Shown: in pieces, positions 1 to 12,003 of the stretch
How positions within the stretch are numbered: the stretch's first letter is position 1
How the letters are laid out: the number at the start of each line of letters is the position of its first letter
Assembly (NCBI GenBank): GCA_030141605.1
Contig: JAQGDQ010000048.1
Location: forward strand, 1 to 64,000
Length of the DNA: 64,000 nt
Source of the DNA: Tubiluchus corallicola
Taxonomy: Eukaryota; Priapulida; Priapulimorpha; Priapulimorphida; Tubiluchidae
Direction: 5' to 3'
Position numbers and translations under genes: made by a program
Notes under the pieces: model-generated
Told to the model about the DNA's origin: nothing
Seen by the model: only the letters and a program-made list of their open reading frames with translations
The model's database searches: none

Positions 1-119
1 TCTGTCATATCTGTTTGTTATGCTCAGTATACACAGCAGAAAATTCCCATACAAGTGCTGTATCTGTTTATCTTTGCGCTTTGCACTAAATAATCATACT
101 CAAGTGTGCACTACATTCA

Positions 120-497
120 TGTTGTGGAGATTCATTAGAAATAAACAGAAAATTGTAGAATGTTCTATAGTATAGTAGAACCAATCTTTTTACCTTGTAG
201 AAGAAATTGTAGATTCTAGAACTTTCTATATGCGATGCGCGTAGTAGTTTCTAGATCGTTCTGGTGTTGTCCATTTGGATTGATATATATAAGGCGGAGC
301 TGGCCGCTCAAGTTTATTCTCATATTCTCAGATACGCACACGCTCGCTTACATGTTTCCAGATTATCACTTGACTGTACATATTTTGAGTTCCTTCATAC
401 TTTTGTGTTGTGGAATTCTCACACAATAAACCTATTTAATTTGACAATGTGTTTTCTTGTTTTCTCTACGAGCCGTCTGAGAGAAAGAAACACAACA
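120..497 (+). mobile_element. Solo LTR (copy 1) of an LTR retrotransposon
   Basis: A 378-bp unit begins TGTTGTGGAG and ends AAACACAACA, giving the TG...CA ends and short inverted termini typical of long terminal repeats. It is flanked by a perfect 5-bp direct repeat, ATTCA at 115-119 and 498-502. Inside are a TATA box followed by a GC-rich stretch (about 283-305) and an AATAAA polyadenylation signal at 425-430, in the order expected for U3-R-U5. A second, slightly shorter copy lies at 15840-16168. No gag, pol or primer-binding site is adjacent, so it is a solo LTR left by recombination. The 5-bp duplication fits Ty3/gypsy, copia or BEL integrases; the family cannot be decided from the LTR alone. 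Confidence 0.9.
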
Positions 498-935
498 ATT
501 CAATAACAATGTAAAACATACCTCACTTACAAAAGACCTTCAAGAATCAAGAACAATGCAACAAATACAGTATTATCTTTTGCATAAACTTCAAACAATG
601 AGTGAGCATATGCAACAACCTTTTCTGGTTAACTTTTGCCTCAAAAATTGCTATACTTAAGTGACTTACAATATATATATAAACAGCTTCTTATTACCTT
701 TATAAGTTCAAAATAGATCATTATATTAATAGCTATTTGACAGTTGGATAGAAGATGAATTTACTAAAGCAATAAATGTGTCCATGGCGAGTCAAATCTG
801 CAAAAATAAATGTGGAATCCTGTTGGAGTCTGTAATATTACTGGCTTTTCTATATGTAATACAAATCATGATCATGTATCACATACAACAACAGAGAACA
901 CAAACTTGTCCAGTTTAATTAAAATCACTATAAAG
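498..935. other. Intergenic, 3' flank of MRPL4
   Basis: AT-rich sequence between the solo LTR and the MRPL4 stop codon. It presumably holds the MRPL4 3' UTR on the minus strand. I see no convincing coding or repeat structure. Confidence 0.5.
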
Positions 936-3207
936 TCACCATCTTGAAAGCTGGTATTTTTTAGCCACACTGTGAAATGAATGCATGTGATACAACAGTT
1001 TTTCTTCTATTTTCTCTAATGCTGCAAGAGTAAAAATAATCGTCTGATGTTTTAACATACTGTATACATTAAGTCCATAAACAGGCATTGCATTAAAACT
1101 TGGCAGTTTGTCCAAAGCCACGGCCATGTTCCTTGGAATAATGTCACTGTTGTCCACATACAAGACGGACAGTCCCCAATTTCTAGCTTCTGCCATGTCC
1201 TCAAGAAACTGAGAATCATTAGTTGGTATATCCAAAGAATCAACAATGAACAATGAGTCCTGTAAAACATACAGATGCTAATGTTATAAAGTTGAAGATT
1301 CGTTCTTTTTTATTAAATTATAATAAACATTTTTTTCATAAATTGTGTGCATTATAAATGTTAAAGATAAACTATTATTAGTTATACTAAGTTAACCAAA
1401 AAATATCATGTATATTTTTAACTAAACCAAACAAGGCTTTCAGGCAGTTGAATAACACAATAACTGCTAGAAAGCATTTTGAAGTTTACAGGTTAAGATA
1501 TTAAAAAAGTAGTCTGAAAACATTAAAAATTCTAGACAAAACCAAACGTTGGTGTAAAAATAACTTCTAATAATTCAGATTATCTGAGAACAAGATATCT
1601 TATGTCAAATACCAAAATTAATCTGTTATGTATATGCAACTAGCTTTATATAGATACCCAGAAATATTTAACCCAACACACATTCTTGCAATGAATAGCT
1701 GGTGATGTATAGTTAATGATAAAAGGATTCCATTTCCAACACCCCAGTAATGACACAAGAACAATGGAAACAGCCTAATTATGCTAATCGTCATGTTGTT
1801 ACTTGGTACTCTATGCATGGGTCCCACCACAAAACATGCAGTAATCATTGTTTTTCATCAGAGGTTGATTGTGTATGATTATTATATATATTATATGTTC
1901 TTAAAGGCCTATATAACCCCAACGGACATTAAAGTTTTTTAACGCATAATTATGATTACACAAAATATTCATAGTTATTATTAAAGAAAAGAAACTTATA
2001 AATTAAATAAGTTACCTTTTTCTGGCGAATTTCGAGCGAGTGCCATAAGAGATCACCATGTTTCGCGTCTTTGGCGCCAGTGAGCAAGAATGACGTGCGT
2101 AGTGCAAAATGGTTACCAATCTTTGGTGACTTTGTGAATGTACTCATTACGTTGTTCGTCTCGCGCGAAGAAAAATGGCAGTTCTTCAAATTTAATACCG
2201 CTAACAACGAAGTGATAAAAAATCAAAAGAAACAAGTTTTACATTGTTTATAATAAAATAAATTCTATATTTGTAATGAATAGGATTTTAAAATTATATT
2301 GCAAAAGCTTATATTGTAGTGAGGGTATAGTTTCACTTTAAGCAAGAAAAATACCACCTGGTCTCTTGCAGCAATAATGCTTGTCCTTTGAGCAGTTGGG
2401 CTTTGTAGCCCATACAAGTTTAGAATTATGCAATTAATTGTCAGCAGTTTTGTTCGCTGGGCAGTATTGTTTGAATTTCTTGTTATATTATTGTAATGTT
2501 TTGAAAATTTTGTTACACCCAACAGGTGAAATAGATTGAGATAAATCAAATTCACATATAAATGCTATAACCTATCATTAATTCTCGCTTATAAAAATAG
2601 AAATGATAAATTTAGGCACCTGAGTAAACTTCACGGTAATTGCCACACGTAAACCAAGAACTCGTTCCGGGTGCGGTATTAAATAGAACATAGATTTTGG
2701 TCCTCGTGGGCCGTGACTTACACCGCCTCCTTTCCAAATTGGAGAACGAATGCTACCATGCCTTGCCCTCCCTGTGCCTTTTTGAGGCCAAGGTTTCCTT
2801 CCCCCTCCTTTAACTTCAGCACGAGTGGGTGTCCAGTCAAAATTGATTTTCTTGTAAGTTTTCTGCCATTCAACATTTTGGTGCAAAATGTCCACTCTTG
2901 GCATTGTCGCAAAAATATTAGGATGTACGTCTACAATTCCTAGCTTAACTGCATCAACAGTATCCATGTTTTGCACCCACGCCTGCCTGGGCACTTCTGC
3001 TGGTGGCAAAAATTTCAATTTACGAGAAGTGATAATAGGCAAATGTCTTTCAGGAACAGCAATGCTAGAATCACTCTCAGTGACATCTCCAATATCGGAT
3101 TCGTGATGCACTGGGCTTTGTTTAGTGACAGAGAACGATATGCACCGAGTCCCCAACCGACACACACATCCCGATAGCAACTGAGCAAATGAATTATTTC
3201 GAATCAT
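936..3207 (-). CDS. MRPL4: Mitochondrial large-subunit ribosomal protein uL4m (MRPL4)
   Basis: This is a component of the mitochondrial large ribosomal subunit, binding 23S-like rRNA and lining the exit-tunnel region. Coding exons on the minus strand are 3207-2620 (196 codons) and 1259-936 (107 codons plus TGA), joined in phase 0 with CAG|GTGCC and ACAG|GAC splice sites, giving a 303-residue protein. The family's usual length is about 300. The first about 25 residues are basic, Ser/Cys-rich and lack acidic residues, as in a mitochondrial presequence. The uL4 signature ([19 protein letters not shown]) sits at residues 134-152, followed by the [11 protein letters not shown] loop. The second exon carries the IVDSLDIP segment and the [12 protein letters not shown] block shared with vertebrate MRPL4. 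A single intron is few for an animal MRPL4. Its 1.36-kb intron contains a CpG-dense possible alternative exon (see separate entry). Confidence 0.95.
2014..2150 (-). other. Candidate alternative or nested exon inside the MRPL4 intron
   Basis: The minus strand has an ATG at about 2147 opening a 44-codon frame (MSTFTKSP...LEIRQKK) that ends exactly at AAG|GTAACT, a good splice donor near 2016. The block is strikingly CpG-rich for this window, with a TCGCGCGA-like promoter motif just upstream (about 2160-2167). It ends in phase 0, the same phase in which MRPL4 exon 2 begins, so it could splice in frame to exon 2 as an alternative first exon. I do not recognise the peptide, and it could instead be a chance frame in a CpG-rich element. 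Confidence 0.3.
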
Positions 3208-4639
3208 TGTCAGTCTTCACCTATTGTTACTAACAACCTATCATCACATTTAATCCAACTCTGAAACAACAAAATAATAGTAAAAAAAATGACAAGACAA
3301 TCTTATTAAAACAATCTGCAGCAAAGTAAAATGTGTAAAATCTCAGCCACTATTAATGAAATACATAAGTACCTCCAAAACCCAAGAGTTTATATAGCTA
3401 CAGTATATATCATATAGCATAGAGTCTACAGCAGGTTAACTGTTGCGGAAGCAAAAAACACACTAAAATATTATAGCCATGTAAGCGTGTAGGAAGTACA
3501 ATGAAAAAACCTTAACTATATAAAGAAAAGTGTCAATATATAAACATGTATGAGCTTCACAGCAGAATCTTGTTCTTTCACCCCGAGTTTCTATTTATTT
3601 ATTTTCATTCTTTGTGCAATTTTGGTTTTTAATAACTTGTATACACATGGGACTAAGGTCACAAAACTCACAGGGCACACTTCTGTGGCAGGAGGATTTA
3701 TGTTTGCGCACGACCCACCATCCCTGAGTAACTGATTATGGAGAAGGCAGGGCTTTTTGTTCTTTCATTAGGCTGGATCTCCTCCCACTGTTTTTAAGCT
3801 GGGCCACAATTTTTGGTATGTGACTACTTAAGGCAGAGATCTTGTACATAGAAGAATATGAGCCATACATGTGCATATCGGAAAATTTTTAGTAAGGGGC
3901 AAAAAGCCATTATCGAGATGGTCTTGGACACCAACACTTCCAGCACTTGTTATTATATTAAATTAAATGTATTATATTAAATGAAAAGTCTCGACGAGAC
4001 AAATCGAATGGTTTAAGTTTTGCTAACTTTGGTGGACCCTGGACCTCAACGTCACAGTCGAAAGATAAGACGAAGCGATTTCAGTGTTGAAATGTATGCA
4101 AAAACACCACAGAAAAAATATTTGTTGGGCACGTCATGAGAATGTTTAAGGAATTTTTTAGCTCTTTAGAAAGAGAAGGAGCAGGGCTACAAAGTGATGT
4201 AATTTTATTCTGAAAGCACCTAAAGAAGAGAGAACATCAAACAACTGATTCTAGGCAGAGGAGCACAAAATTCATGTCTGAAACTGGGCTCATGTGCAAT
4301 GCACATGACCGAAGTGTAGTGGTGTTGGGTGCTATCACTATAATACTTTATACATGAGTGTAGTTGATGAAAGGGGAAACTCAATTAATAAGAGTATTAG
4401 AACTTTTGCATCTAAATATTCTACGTTCAAATCCCAGTTAAAGCTTAGTACCTGACACACTTCTGATAAATATGGTACAAGCGGTAACTCTACACTTTTT
4501 AGCTTTTAATGCTGTAATAAGCATCATACAAAATGGCATCTCTCCCCGAGAGTTAGATATAGAAAAACATGGTTGTGCCCTCACTGAACAATGATGTTAC
4601 AATATTTATTATATTAGTTATAAAAATAAGCTTTTACAT
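3208..4639. other. Intergenic region upstream of MRPL4
   Basis: It holds the MRPL4 promoter and 5' UTR at its left end (minus strand). Beyond about 3300 the sequence is AT-rich with short frames only. A local tandem of TTATATTAAAT-like units lies at about 3950-3985. No gene or RNA gene could be supported. Confidence 0.4.
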
Positions 4640-5342
4640 GACTACGTCAGGTGAGTATATGAATGAGCAAAAAAATTATAAAATTCCCGGCAATGGGTGT
4701 GCAAAAAATATTACCCGGGAGATTAAATGGAAACAGAAGTATTTTTATTGTTGGCCTAACTAACAGTGGAATACATGTGTCGGGGATACAATAAGTAACG
4801 TCATGGATAAAAAATAAAAAACAATAGGGGCCCAACAAAGCCCCAGGAATGCTGCTGGTTACATTTCTGCAGGAAGTAGTTATGCCATTTAAAACTGCTT
4901 GTTGACAACATAAGTTAGGAAATACTGAAACCATTGGACTTTACCTTTTATAGCGGCAAATTCCATTTCTAGAATGAAAAGATAGAATGGCAGAGTTGAA
5001 CCTGTCCTTTCTAAACTTAATATACAGAATATAAATGGGGGAGAAGGATTATCAAAAAATTGGGATCAGTGACCAGTCATTTAGGCATTCAAGAAGATTT
5101 GTTACAAAAGGAAAGTTGTGGTAATGAATCGTGTTTGTAGTTACAAAATAGGCCAGAAAATAACAGAATATATCATACCACAACAGTGATTCAAGACACA
5201 GAAACAATGGAAGACAGACATATAGGACACAATTCGTTACACGTTAAATTGGTTACAGTTTTTTAGGAATAGGGGATACGTTTCTCATATTTGACAAAAG
5301 TTTCTTTTCACTGACTTTGGGTAGAAGACTAATTGGTCTGTT
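4640..5342 (-). pseudogene. Decayed LINE reverse transcriptase relic
   Basis: Minus-strand reading shows two conserved RT blocks in the right order. NRPISLLPKVSE is encoded at about 5340-5300 (the N-Y-R-P-I-S-L-L motif of jockey/CR1-type LINEs), and a 95-codon open frame at 4934-4647 matches the VTSG-PQG-LGP-LF-INDL block in degraded form (VTSSIPGALLGPYCFLFFIHDV), followed by CIPDTCIPL. The catalytic FADD is destroyed and frames are broken between the blocks. It is a dead fragment, not a gene. Confidence 0.65.
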
Positions 5343-5378
5343 GCTGCCATTTCTCCTGCACCCCCTGACACATTCCTT

Positions 5379-5429
<51 letters not shown>

Positions 5430-5500
5430 CACTTACTGTTTATCTTGTAATTCTGGTGTTAATTGGGAGATAAATAAAAATGTCTATGTCTAAATGTCAA
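5340..5500 (+). mobile_element. 5'-truncated LINE 3' end with TGTCTA tail
   Basis: The segment TTGGTCT...CATTTCTCCTGCACCCC and the terminal AGATAAATAAAAATGTCTATGTCTA match the end of the large LINE at 17100-17256 (CTTTCTCCAGCACCCC ... GAGATAAATAAAACGTCTATGTCTATG). An AT/GA microsatellite (5383-5430) has expanded inside it. It is a second, severely 5'-truncated copy of the same family, ending with the short TGTCTA repeats typical of CR1/L2-like elements. Confidence 0.7.
5383..5430. repeat. (AT)n(GA)n microsatellite
   Basis: TATATATATA followed by a GA run with one interruption, lying within the truncated LINE tail. Confidence 0.9.
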
Positions 5501-5810
5501 TGTTACTTCGTTCCTGTCGAATGCCCGTTATGTACGCCCTATATCGTAGATACTGGTCGGACAGAATTTTTAATTACCTGCAGTTATTAAAATACAATTT
5601 AATTACAATAGAATTCGCAGTTTTTATTCAGTTTTTATATTAATGTAGACAAGCGCATAAGAGCATCATACAGTATAATCTTTTTGGCTGTCGATTTGAG
5701 AAGGAAAACCAATATAGTTAATTCACGTTGATTTTTTTTCTATGTTATATAGCTTCGATCACAAGTTCCAGCTATTATTTTATAGTCGTTTCATTGTCGT
5801 CGTCGTCGTA

Positions 5811-5966
5811 ATGAGGAAAATATTGCCTAACAACAAAATTTTAAATGGGGATGTCATTAAAACTGAAGAGGCTGATGACTTGCGAGAAGTAATTTATTAC
5901 ATAAAAGAAGCAAAGGAGTTGAGAAAAATAAGAGATTTTGAACTCAAGTTGTTTAAGGATGACTAA
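5811..5966 (+). CDS. Small charged open frame, unknown
   Basis: From the second ATG of a 74-codon frame, a 51-residue peptide (MRKILPNNKILN...FKDD) is rich in Lys, Glu and Asp and would be helical. This composition is unlike the hydrophobic or stop-ridden random frames nearby. The sequence upstream (a GTCGTCGTC run) looks non-coding. I do not recognise it. It may be a small gene, an exon or a remnant of a mobile element, and support is compositional only. Confidence 0.2.
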   Translation: MRKILPNNKILNGDVIKTEEADDLREVIYYIKEAKELRKIRDFELKLFKDD

Positions 5967-8900
5967 ACAAGAAGTTTAAAACATTTTGTGATTAACGCCT
6001 GGCACATTTTCTCTTTGTTTAAAGGAGTTAATTGTGTCTGGCTGCCTGTTAAATCTACAGAGCGGGCAAAGCGAAGACCATGTCGTTTGCGTGCTTATAC
6101 GTTCTAAAATATTCCACGATTTATCTAGTGCAGTACGCTAGGTCAGAAATTTGAGGCTAACTCGAATTTTGTGGCTAGTTTTGTCAAATTGAGGATGCTG
6201 AATTCGAAAAATGTGATTTTTTCACGCACATAAAATGGCCGGCACTAAAATTTAAAAATTAGGCTTGTTGCTTAACTACTCCCAAGGATTTAAGCTAAGT
6301 CCCGTCCATTTTTTCACAAATCTGGAGGTGTGGCCCGGTGGCGATAGATGTGCATTAAAGGAAAGCCGGGCCCAGTCTTAAACTCTAGTTCAAAACAATC
6401 TTCCCATTAAAATATTTATATTAAAGGAAACGTACCACTTTTTCAAGAATGATTTATATGAAAGAATTGTTACCACCGACATGCAATTTTGCGTTCATTT
6501 TGCGATTTGCTAGTTAGGCCTGCAGTCTAGAAAGGCTATATTCTAGAAACACGTACAAAAAACAGGTGCTCAGTTTAAAGATGTTCGGTTCTGACATAGT
6601 ACACCCATTCGAGAGTTCATGCATGAGCACAGCAGTATAAGCATCAAATTTAAATTTTAAATTTGCCAAGTGTTTGTGTAATCACACTGAATGTTGTACA
6701 ATAGCACTGTATTTCAATTTTCGCTCTCGCAAATACATGCAATATGCTCACGGAGTTTTTGCACTATTGAAAAAATGTTCAGTTCTGATGTTATCACTAG
6801 CTGTGCTTTAATCCCGTCACTAATTAAGGTTTTAATCTACTATTTAATTATCAGAAACGCCTTGGCGTTATTATAGGTGTTAAAAATATACTTTTCGCCG
6901 TGCTCCAAAACGGGTAGGATAAGAAAAATCATCCCGTTATTCTTTAAGTATCTTTTAAAAAGTGGGCATGGCTGTAAATCGCGTGACAAGGATCAAAACG
7001 TCAAAATGAAGGTATTGAACTGCTTTCGTCTCGCAACTCCTCTTGTAGTATATTGTGGTAGTAATTATGTACATGTGCTGCTGGGCGTAGGTATAGATGT
7101 ACATTAAGTTTTTTTTTTAAAAGTGGTAGGGGCCACGTCACGTAACATAGATGAAAGTGTAAAAGTATGTCCATGTCAATAATCGAGAATGTACATTGTA
7201 CAGCAGCTCGAATCATGGAAACGTGTTTTGCAGGAACGAGGAATAGCTCAAGGTTTTGAAGGAACCGCGCATTGACTTGAACAAAAGGGTCAAGGTCAGT
7301 AGACATTTGTCGAGCCAACAACTCACAAGTTACAGCACCCAAGTCATGAAACACTTATACACCTACAGTAAGTGCTCACACAAAGGTGTAAACTTTTTTG
7401 ACCTATTGTAAAAGGTTGTGACCAGCAGACATTTTTAGGAACTTCATCTTGCTGCACTTGATGAACAATTAATCCCTATAATATGCTCGTCAAGTTTTTC
7501 TCATGATCTATATGTATGCATCCAGTGCCTCATCTAGCTCCTGTCTAGATGCTTAAATGCAGCAACTAAAATGTTTTGATCAAAAAATTTGGGATGCCAT
7601 AAAGTTTGGTGATTTAATGCCAAATAAATCTGGTGTTCCGTTTACCAACCTTTTTGTAGATCAGTTACTGCAACGACTTGTCAGAGAAATGCAGAAGAAT
7701 TACTGGCACACCACATGAAGAAGCACTTGATAGGCTTTTGTTGATTGCCCCTGAGCTGATTAATTTAATAATTCTGTGACAATTATTTGCCTGAGAAAAC
7801 ATACTCTGCAACCAAATAACATTATCAACTAAGTAATTCCGCACCAATGCGCATATTCAGCTATTCAGACGTTATTTAAAAGCAGAATATTTTAAAACAT
7901 AGTGATGGTAGATGGTAACCCTTTCTAGTGTAAAACAACAAGTTTAAAACAACCTTATGAACATAGTATCTAATATGGAAGTACCACAACCTGCCGACGC
8001 AGACGTTCTTTTCGGAGATGACAAAGGTAGAAATAACTTCGAAGAGTTTAAATCACAGCGGCTGGTCTCATCTACAGCTTATAAAACAATATGGAATCTC
8101 AATGACGAAAAACAATGTTGAAGACGTTCATCACCTGCCAGAAAGCTATCAGTTGCAAAGTTCACAGCAAAATGCTGAAGTTGAGAGAAGTCGCCAATTA
8201 CTCGCAAGCTTGCATATCGTACAACAATCCCGTCCTAGCACGAGTCAGTCTTGAAGGCAAGCAATCGGAAAATACGAATGTTCGATCATCCCTAGATCAC
8301 TTTTGTTTATCAACTGAAAAGTTGCAACAACATAAGAGTTAATCTCATATCTCTTATCAATAAGGGGCACGACTATTATACCACCACTGATAATAGATGA
8401 GATGAAACACCAGATGGAATAATAATTCTGAAGAAACGTCTGGAGCCGCCGTCACCCGAAGCTGCAATTGAACCATAGTCAAATGTGGATGTCGCTGTCA
8501 ACGTGCTAACGACTGTTCCTTTCGGAAAGAAAATATTATCCACTGAACTTTGCAGATGCAGTGATGTTGATATCACATTGCATTAAGCGCATCGTGTTAA
8601 GAACTTCAAGAAAATGATTAAGCACTAGGTAGTTCTAATTTACTCTTTAGTCCATGACTATTGGAATCCTTAATTTCAAAAATGCACTTTTTGCAATGAG
8701 CCTATTATGTAAAGAGTATAATATATGTCAAAATTCTCTAAAAAAACTTCTAAAACTGAGTTTGCATATTCGTGTATAACTTTCACACACTAAAAAGAAG
8801 CTGTCAATGTCGGCCATTCCGAAACCTAAAATGAAGATAGCGGCTAGAGTTGTGGATGAGAAAAGCGGCACCTAATATTTTTGAAATCAGTGCACCAAAA

Positions 8901-11690
8901 TTGACAAAGAAAGCCAATAAAATCGGTTTTTGTGCAAAACGCCAGTGCGATATAACCGTGCTTAAACGAAGGTCAGTAAAGGTTTGCAACATTGTGTGAG
9001 CACTTAAATGATACTGTAATTTTTGATCTGTTGGATCTTATAACGGAAACTGACCAATGTCCAGCGACATTTACCCTTTGATCCAAGGTCACTAGTTGCT
9101 ATACCATACTTTGTGCTACTATTCCTGGTGTAATACCTGCATAACAAGTTTTGTGAATCTACAATTTGCTATTTTCGAGTTATTGACATAATAAGACTTT
9201 TCTCAGTTTCGTTGTGAGCACGCACAGTTGATGTAGGTCTAAGGTTAAGTGTACCACAGCAACGCGCCTAAGCTACAACCGTCACGTGACATCCGGGCAA
9301 AGCAAAGCCGTTTCCCGCATCAGTTCAGCAACGTCAGTTGTTTGTGTAGAGTGGCTTACTAGCAGGTTCTTGCTTGGAAACAAGAAAAAATGAAGTAGGT
9401 AAAGTTCAGGCTAGCTAATAAAACTGTTACTATTACAATACCAAGGGCTGCGAGTCGTTGTCAACTTACACAAATGCGTTGTCTGGTACACTTAAGCTTT
9501 GACCTTTTCACGATCATCGTCAATCGCTGGAACTGTGAAAAGGCTTATTACGACTCTGTTTTGACACTTTCACTCATGTCATGTGATTTGGTCCCGCCTA
9601 CTTTTTGGAAAATATCTAACCCACAGTTACCCATAAAATTTATGCAAAAACACCAGACCCTAGCAAAAATGCTGTAAGAATACTGTTGAGACTTACGAAG
9701 AAAACCTATCTCAAAGTCCTATGAGGAAGTCACAAACAAGCGTAATTATTAAGCAACAGCGGCGTCAATTTTTAAATCCAAGATAGCAGCAGAAGATGTA
9801 CATGAAAAAATGGCAGGCAACTGTCATTTTTGAATTTAGCACTTCCAAAATGACAAAACTGGCCGTAAAAAAATTAGCACAAAAGTCGAGTTGGAATTCT
9901 TGAGGGCCTGTACTAATCTACAGCTGTCAGGCACTCTTGTCCGCCGCTATTGGCCGGGATGTTACCCCTCAAAATTTGTATAGGGTTGCGTTTGCTAAAT
10001 ATTTTTGCTGTATATCTATAAACGTCAGTATAGCTGACCCCACTCAACTTTTTTGTCGTTTCAAAAGTTTTAATGCTATAGGTAGAGGATATTTCCTCAG
10101 TACATGCCCCATCCAGTTAATGCAGTCTTCCTACTTGGATTTGTTTACTCTAAGGGTTCTTCTTTACCACGTCGCAGAGATCGTACATGGATATTCTGTC
10201 AAGCCATGTGATTTTTAATATTTTTCTCTAGAGACGTCTTTGCAAAGTGTCAATTTCCTTATGATGTTCAATTTTTATTGTCCATCTCAGCATTGTATAA
10301 AAATACGGGTGCAACGTTGAAATGATCCGATGGTTTCCAGGGAAAGTTTATTGTTTTCAAAGACAGTTGTGAGACCTGGAATAAGCAGGCAATACTAAAA
10401 TTCTCCTCCGTTGTATAATACGCTACCAAGGTATTATGCACCTTTTTATAATAATACGGTAAAACCGTCTTATTTCAACTTGTAAAAGTACACTACACCA
10501 CAACGATGTTTTTGCAAAGGGCGATTCTGCACAATCTTCGTTTTTACGTTTTTATCAATTTTCATAAGGCACATTTTATTGTTTTTTTATAAGTGCAGTT
10601 TCTATAAGTTCTTTTAGTACTTACAGTTGGTTCAGTCAGCATTAAATATAGCGCATCGCTCAGGAAATTCTCTCCCCATCAGGCGGGAATTAACGTGGTT
10701 GGCTCATTAAATTTCCAGTCCCTCTAATGACTTTTTTGAAAATAACATAAAATTATAATGAAAGGAATATTAACGTGCTTGGATCTGTCTCACTTGCTCA
10801 TTGGGGTTGGGGTTGCTTCATTGCGATCTAATTATGTTTTTATGCTGTGACATCTCTATTAAGTAATTTTGTATTTAAATTTTTATGATAAAATGGATGT
10901 TATAAAAATCCTAATTAACTGGAGTTGTAAATAGTACTTTCACGATATTGGTTCCATGGCAATTGGGAATAGGTTACTAACATGGATGGATTTCATCCAA
11001 ACGACCGCAACGGAAAATCTTTGATTCTGAATGATATACTTCATCTTGGCGAGCAGTCAAACATAGGATCGTGTGGTGGCGGAAGGTAGAAGATAGTGAG
11101 ATGTTTAGCGATGCGTAAACACACATAATGAATTATTAATGAACAAATTCCAAGGCAATGCTAAAATTAACGGTGTTCCAAACTATTTTACCCAGGTAGC
11201 TAGACAGAAAAAAACTTATTAATATAAGCCAGTAACTCCATGCTTCGCATTCCAGACTAGTTTGTGAAGTTCGTAGCATAGCACAATCAAGGGTAGTTTT
11301 ACTGCATGCTGTCATTGAATCCATTTTTCATAAAAATTTATGCCCTTTGTTGGATCACAATATACCCTTTGTTGGATCACATCCATTTATACATCGGAAT
11401 GAAAGAAACTCCAATACCTAAATGGCGTGATCCATTTAACGGGTATGTTTGAGGGACGATTTGGGAAAATGAATAATCGGGGCCCCATTACAGTCTGCGC
11501 AATTAATGATCATCCGTAATAAAAGTTATATTAATTCATGCAAAATTTCTGCCTCTTACTATAATTATAATAATGTAGGTTTATAAAATTTAAGTTGGGA
11601 AATATTTTCGATTATATTACCGAAAAATTTGTATTATAACATATGTTAAACCGATTTTTTGTCTGTAATCATCGATCGAGTGAATCAAAT
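5967..11690. other. Gene-poor stretch between LINE fragments
   Basis: I see no recognisable protein domain here. Two places stand out. A 42-codon open frame at 7975-8108 (MEVPQPADADVLFGDD...) is followed by frameshifted continuations to about 8340, perhaps a broken mobile-element protein. A CpG-enriched patch at about 9240-9400 contains a perfect GTCACGTGAC palindrome. The rest is AT-rich unique-looking sequence. Confidence 0.4.
9245..9400. promoter_or_regulatory. CpG-enriched patch with palindromic E-box
   Basis: Against an AT-rich, CpG-poor background this 150-bp patch has several CpGs and the palindrome GTCACGTGAC (about 9281-9290), the optimal site for USF/MiT-type bHLH-zip factors. It is followed by a potential splice donor (TAG|GTAAAG at about 9395). 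It could be a promoter with a non-coding first exon for a plus-strand gene, possibly the OST-alpha gene 13 kb downstream. This is inference only. Confidence 0.2.
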
Positions 11691-12003
11691 AGGCTATAAT
11701 GCCTAAAGCAAAGAAGAAATCTAAGAAAATAGCTTCAGTGGAGAGCTTTCTAGTGGCTCCTACCACGCCCAAGTTTAAGTTGACGCCAGCATAGACAGAT
11801 GTGTGTTCTGACGATGACACAGATTCTGAACATGATGATGGCAAGATTTCCAGGAAGATCAGGATAGTAACAACATAGTGGATGAGACGAGATTTTACCA
11901 AACAGTTGGAAACCATCTCGACTGACCTGAGTTCCATAAGAAGTGCGATTAGCTAAATGACAAATACGCAGATATTGTCAAACAGCTAAAAAAGAGTGAA
12001 CAG

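Noticed and set aside
4385-4445. tRNA/SINE-like B box (GTTCAAATCCC)
   Set aside because: No matching A box or cloverleaf could be drawn around it.
8018-8342. Overlapping plus-strand frames of 75-78 codons
   Set aside because: Protein-like composition but three frames compete and no domain is recognisable; noted only as a possible broken mobile-element protein.
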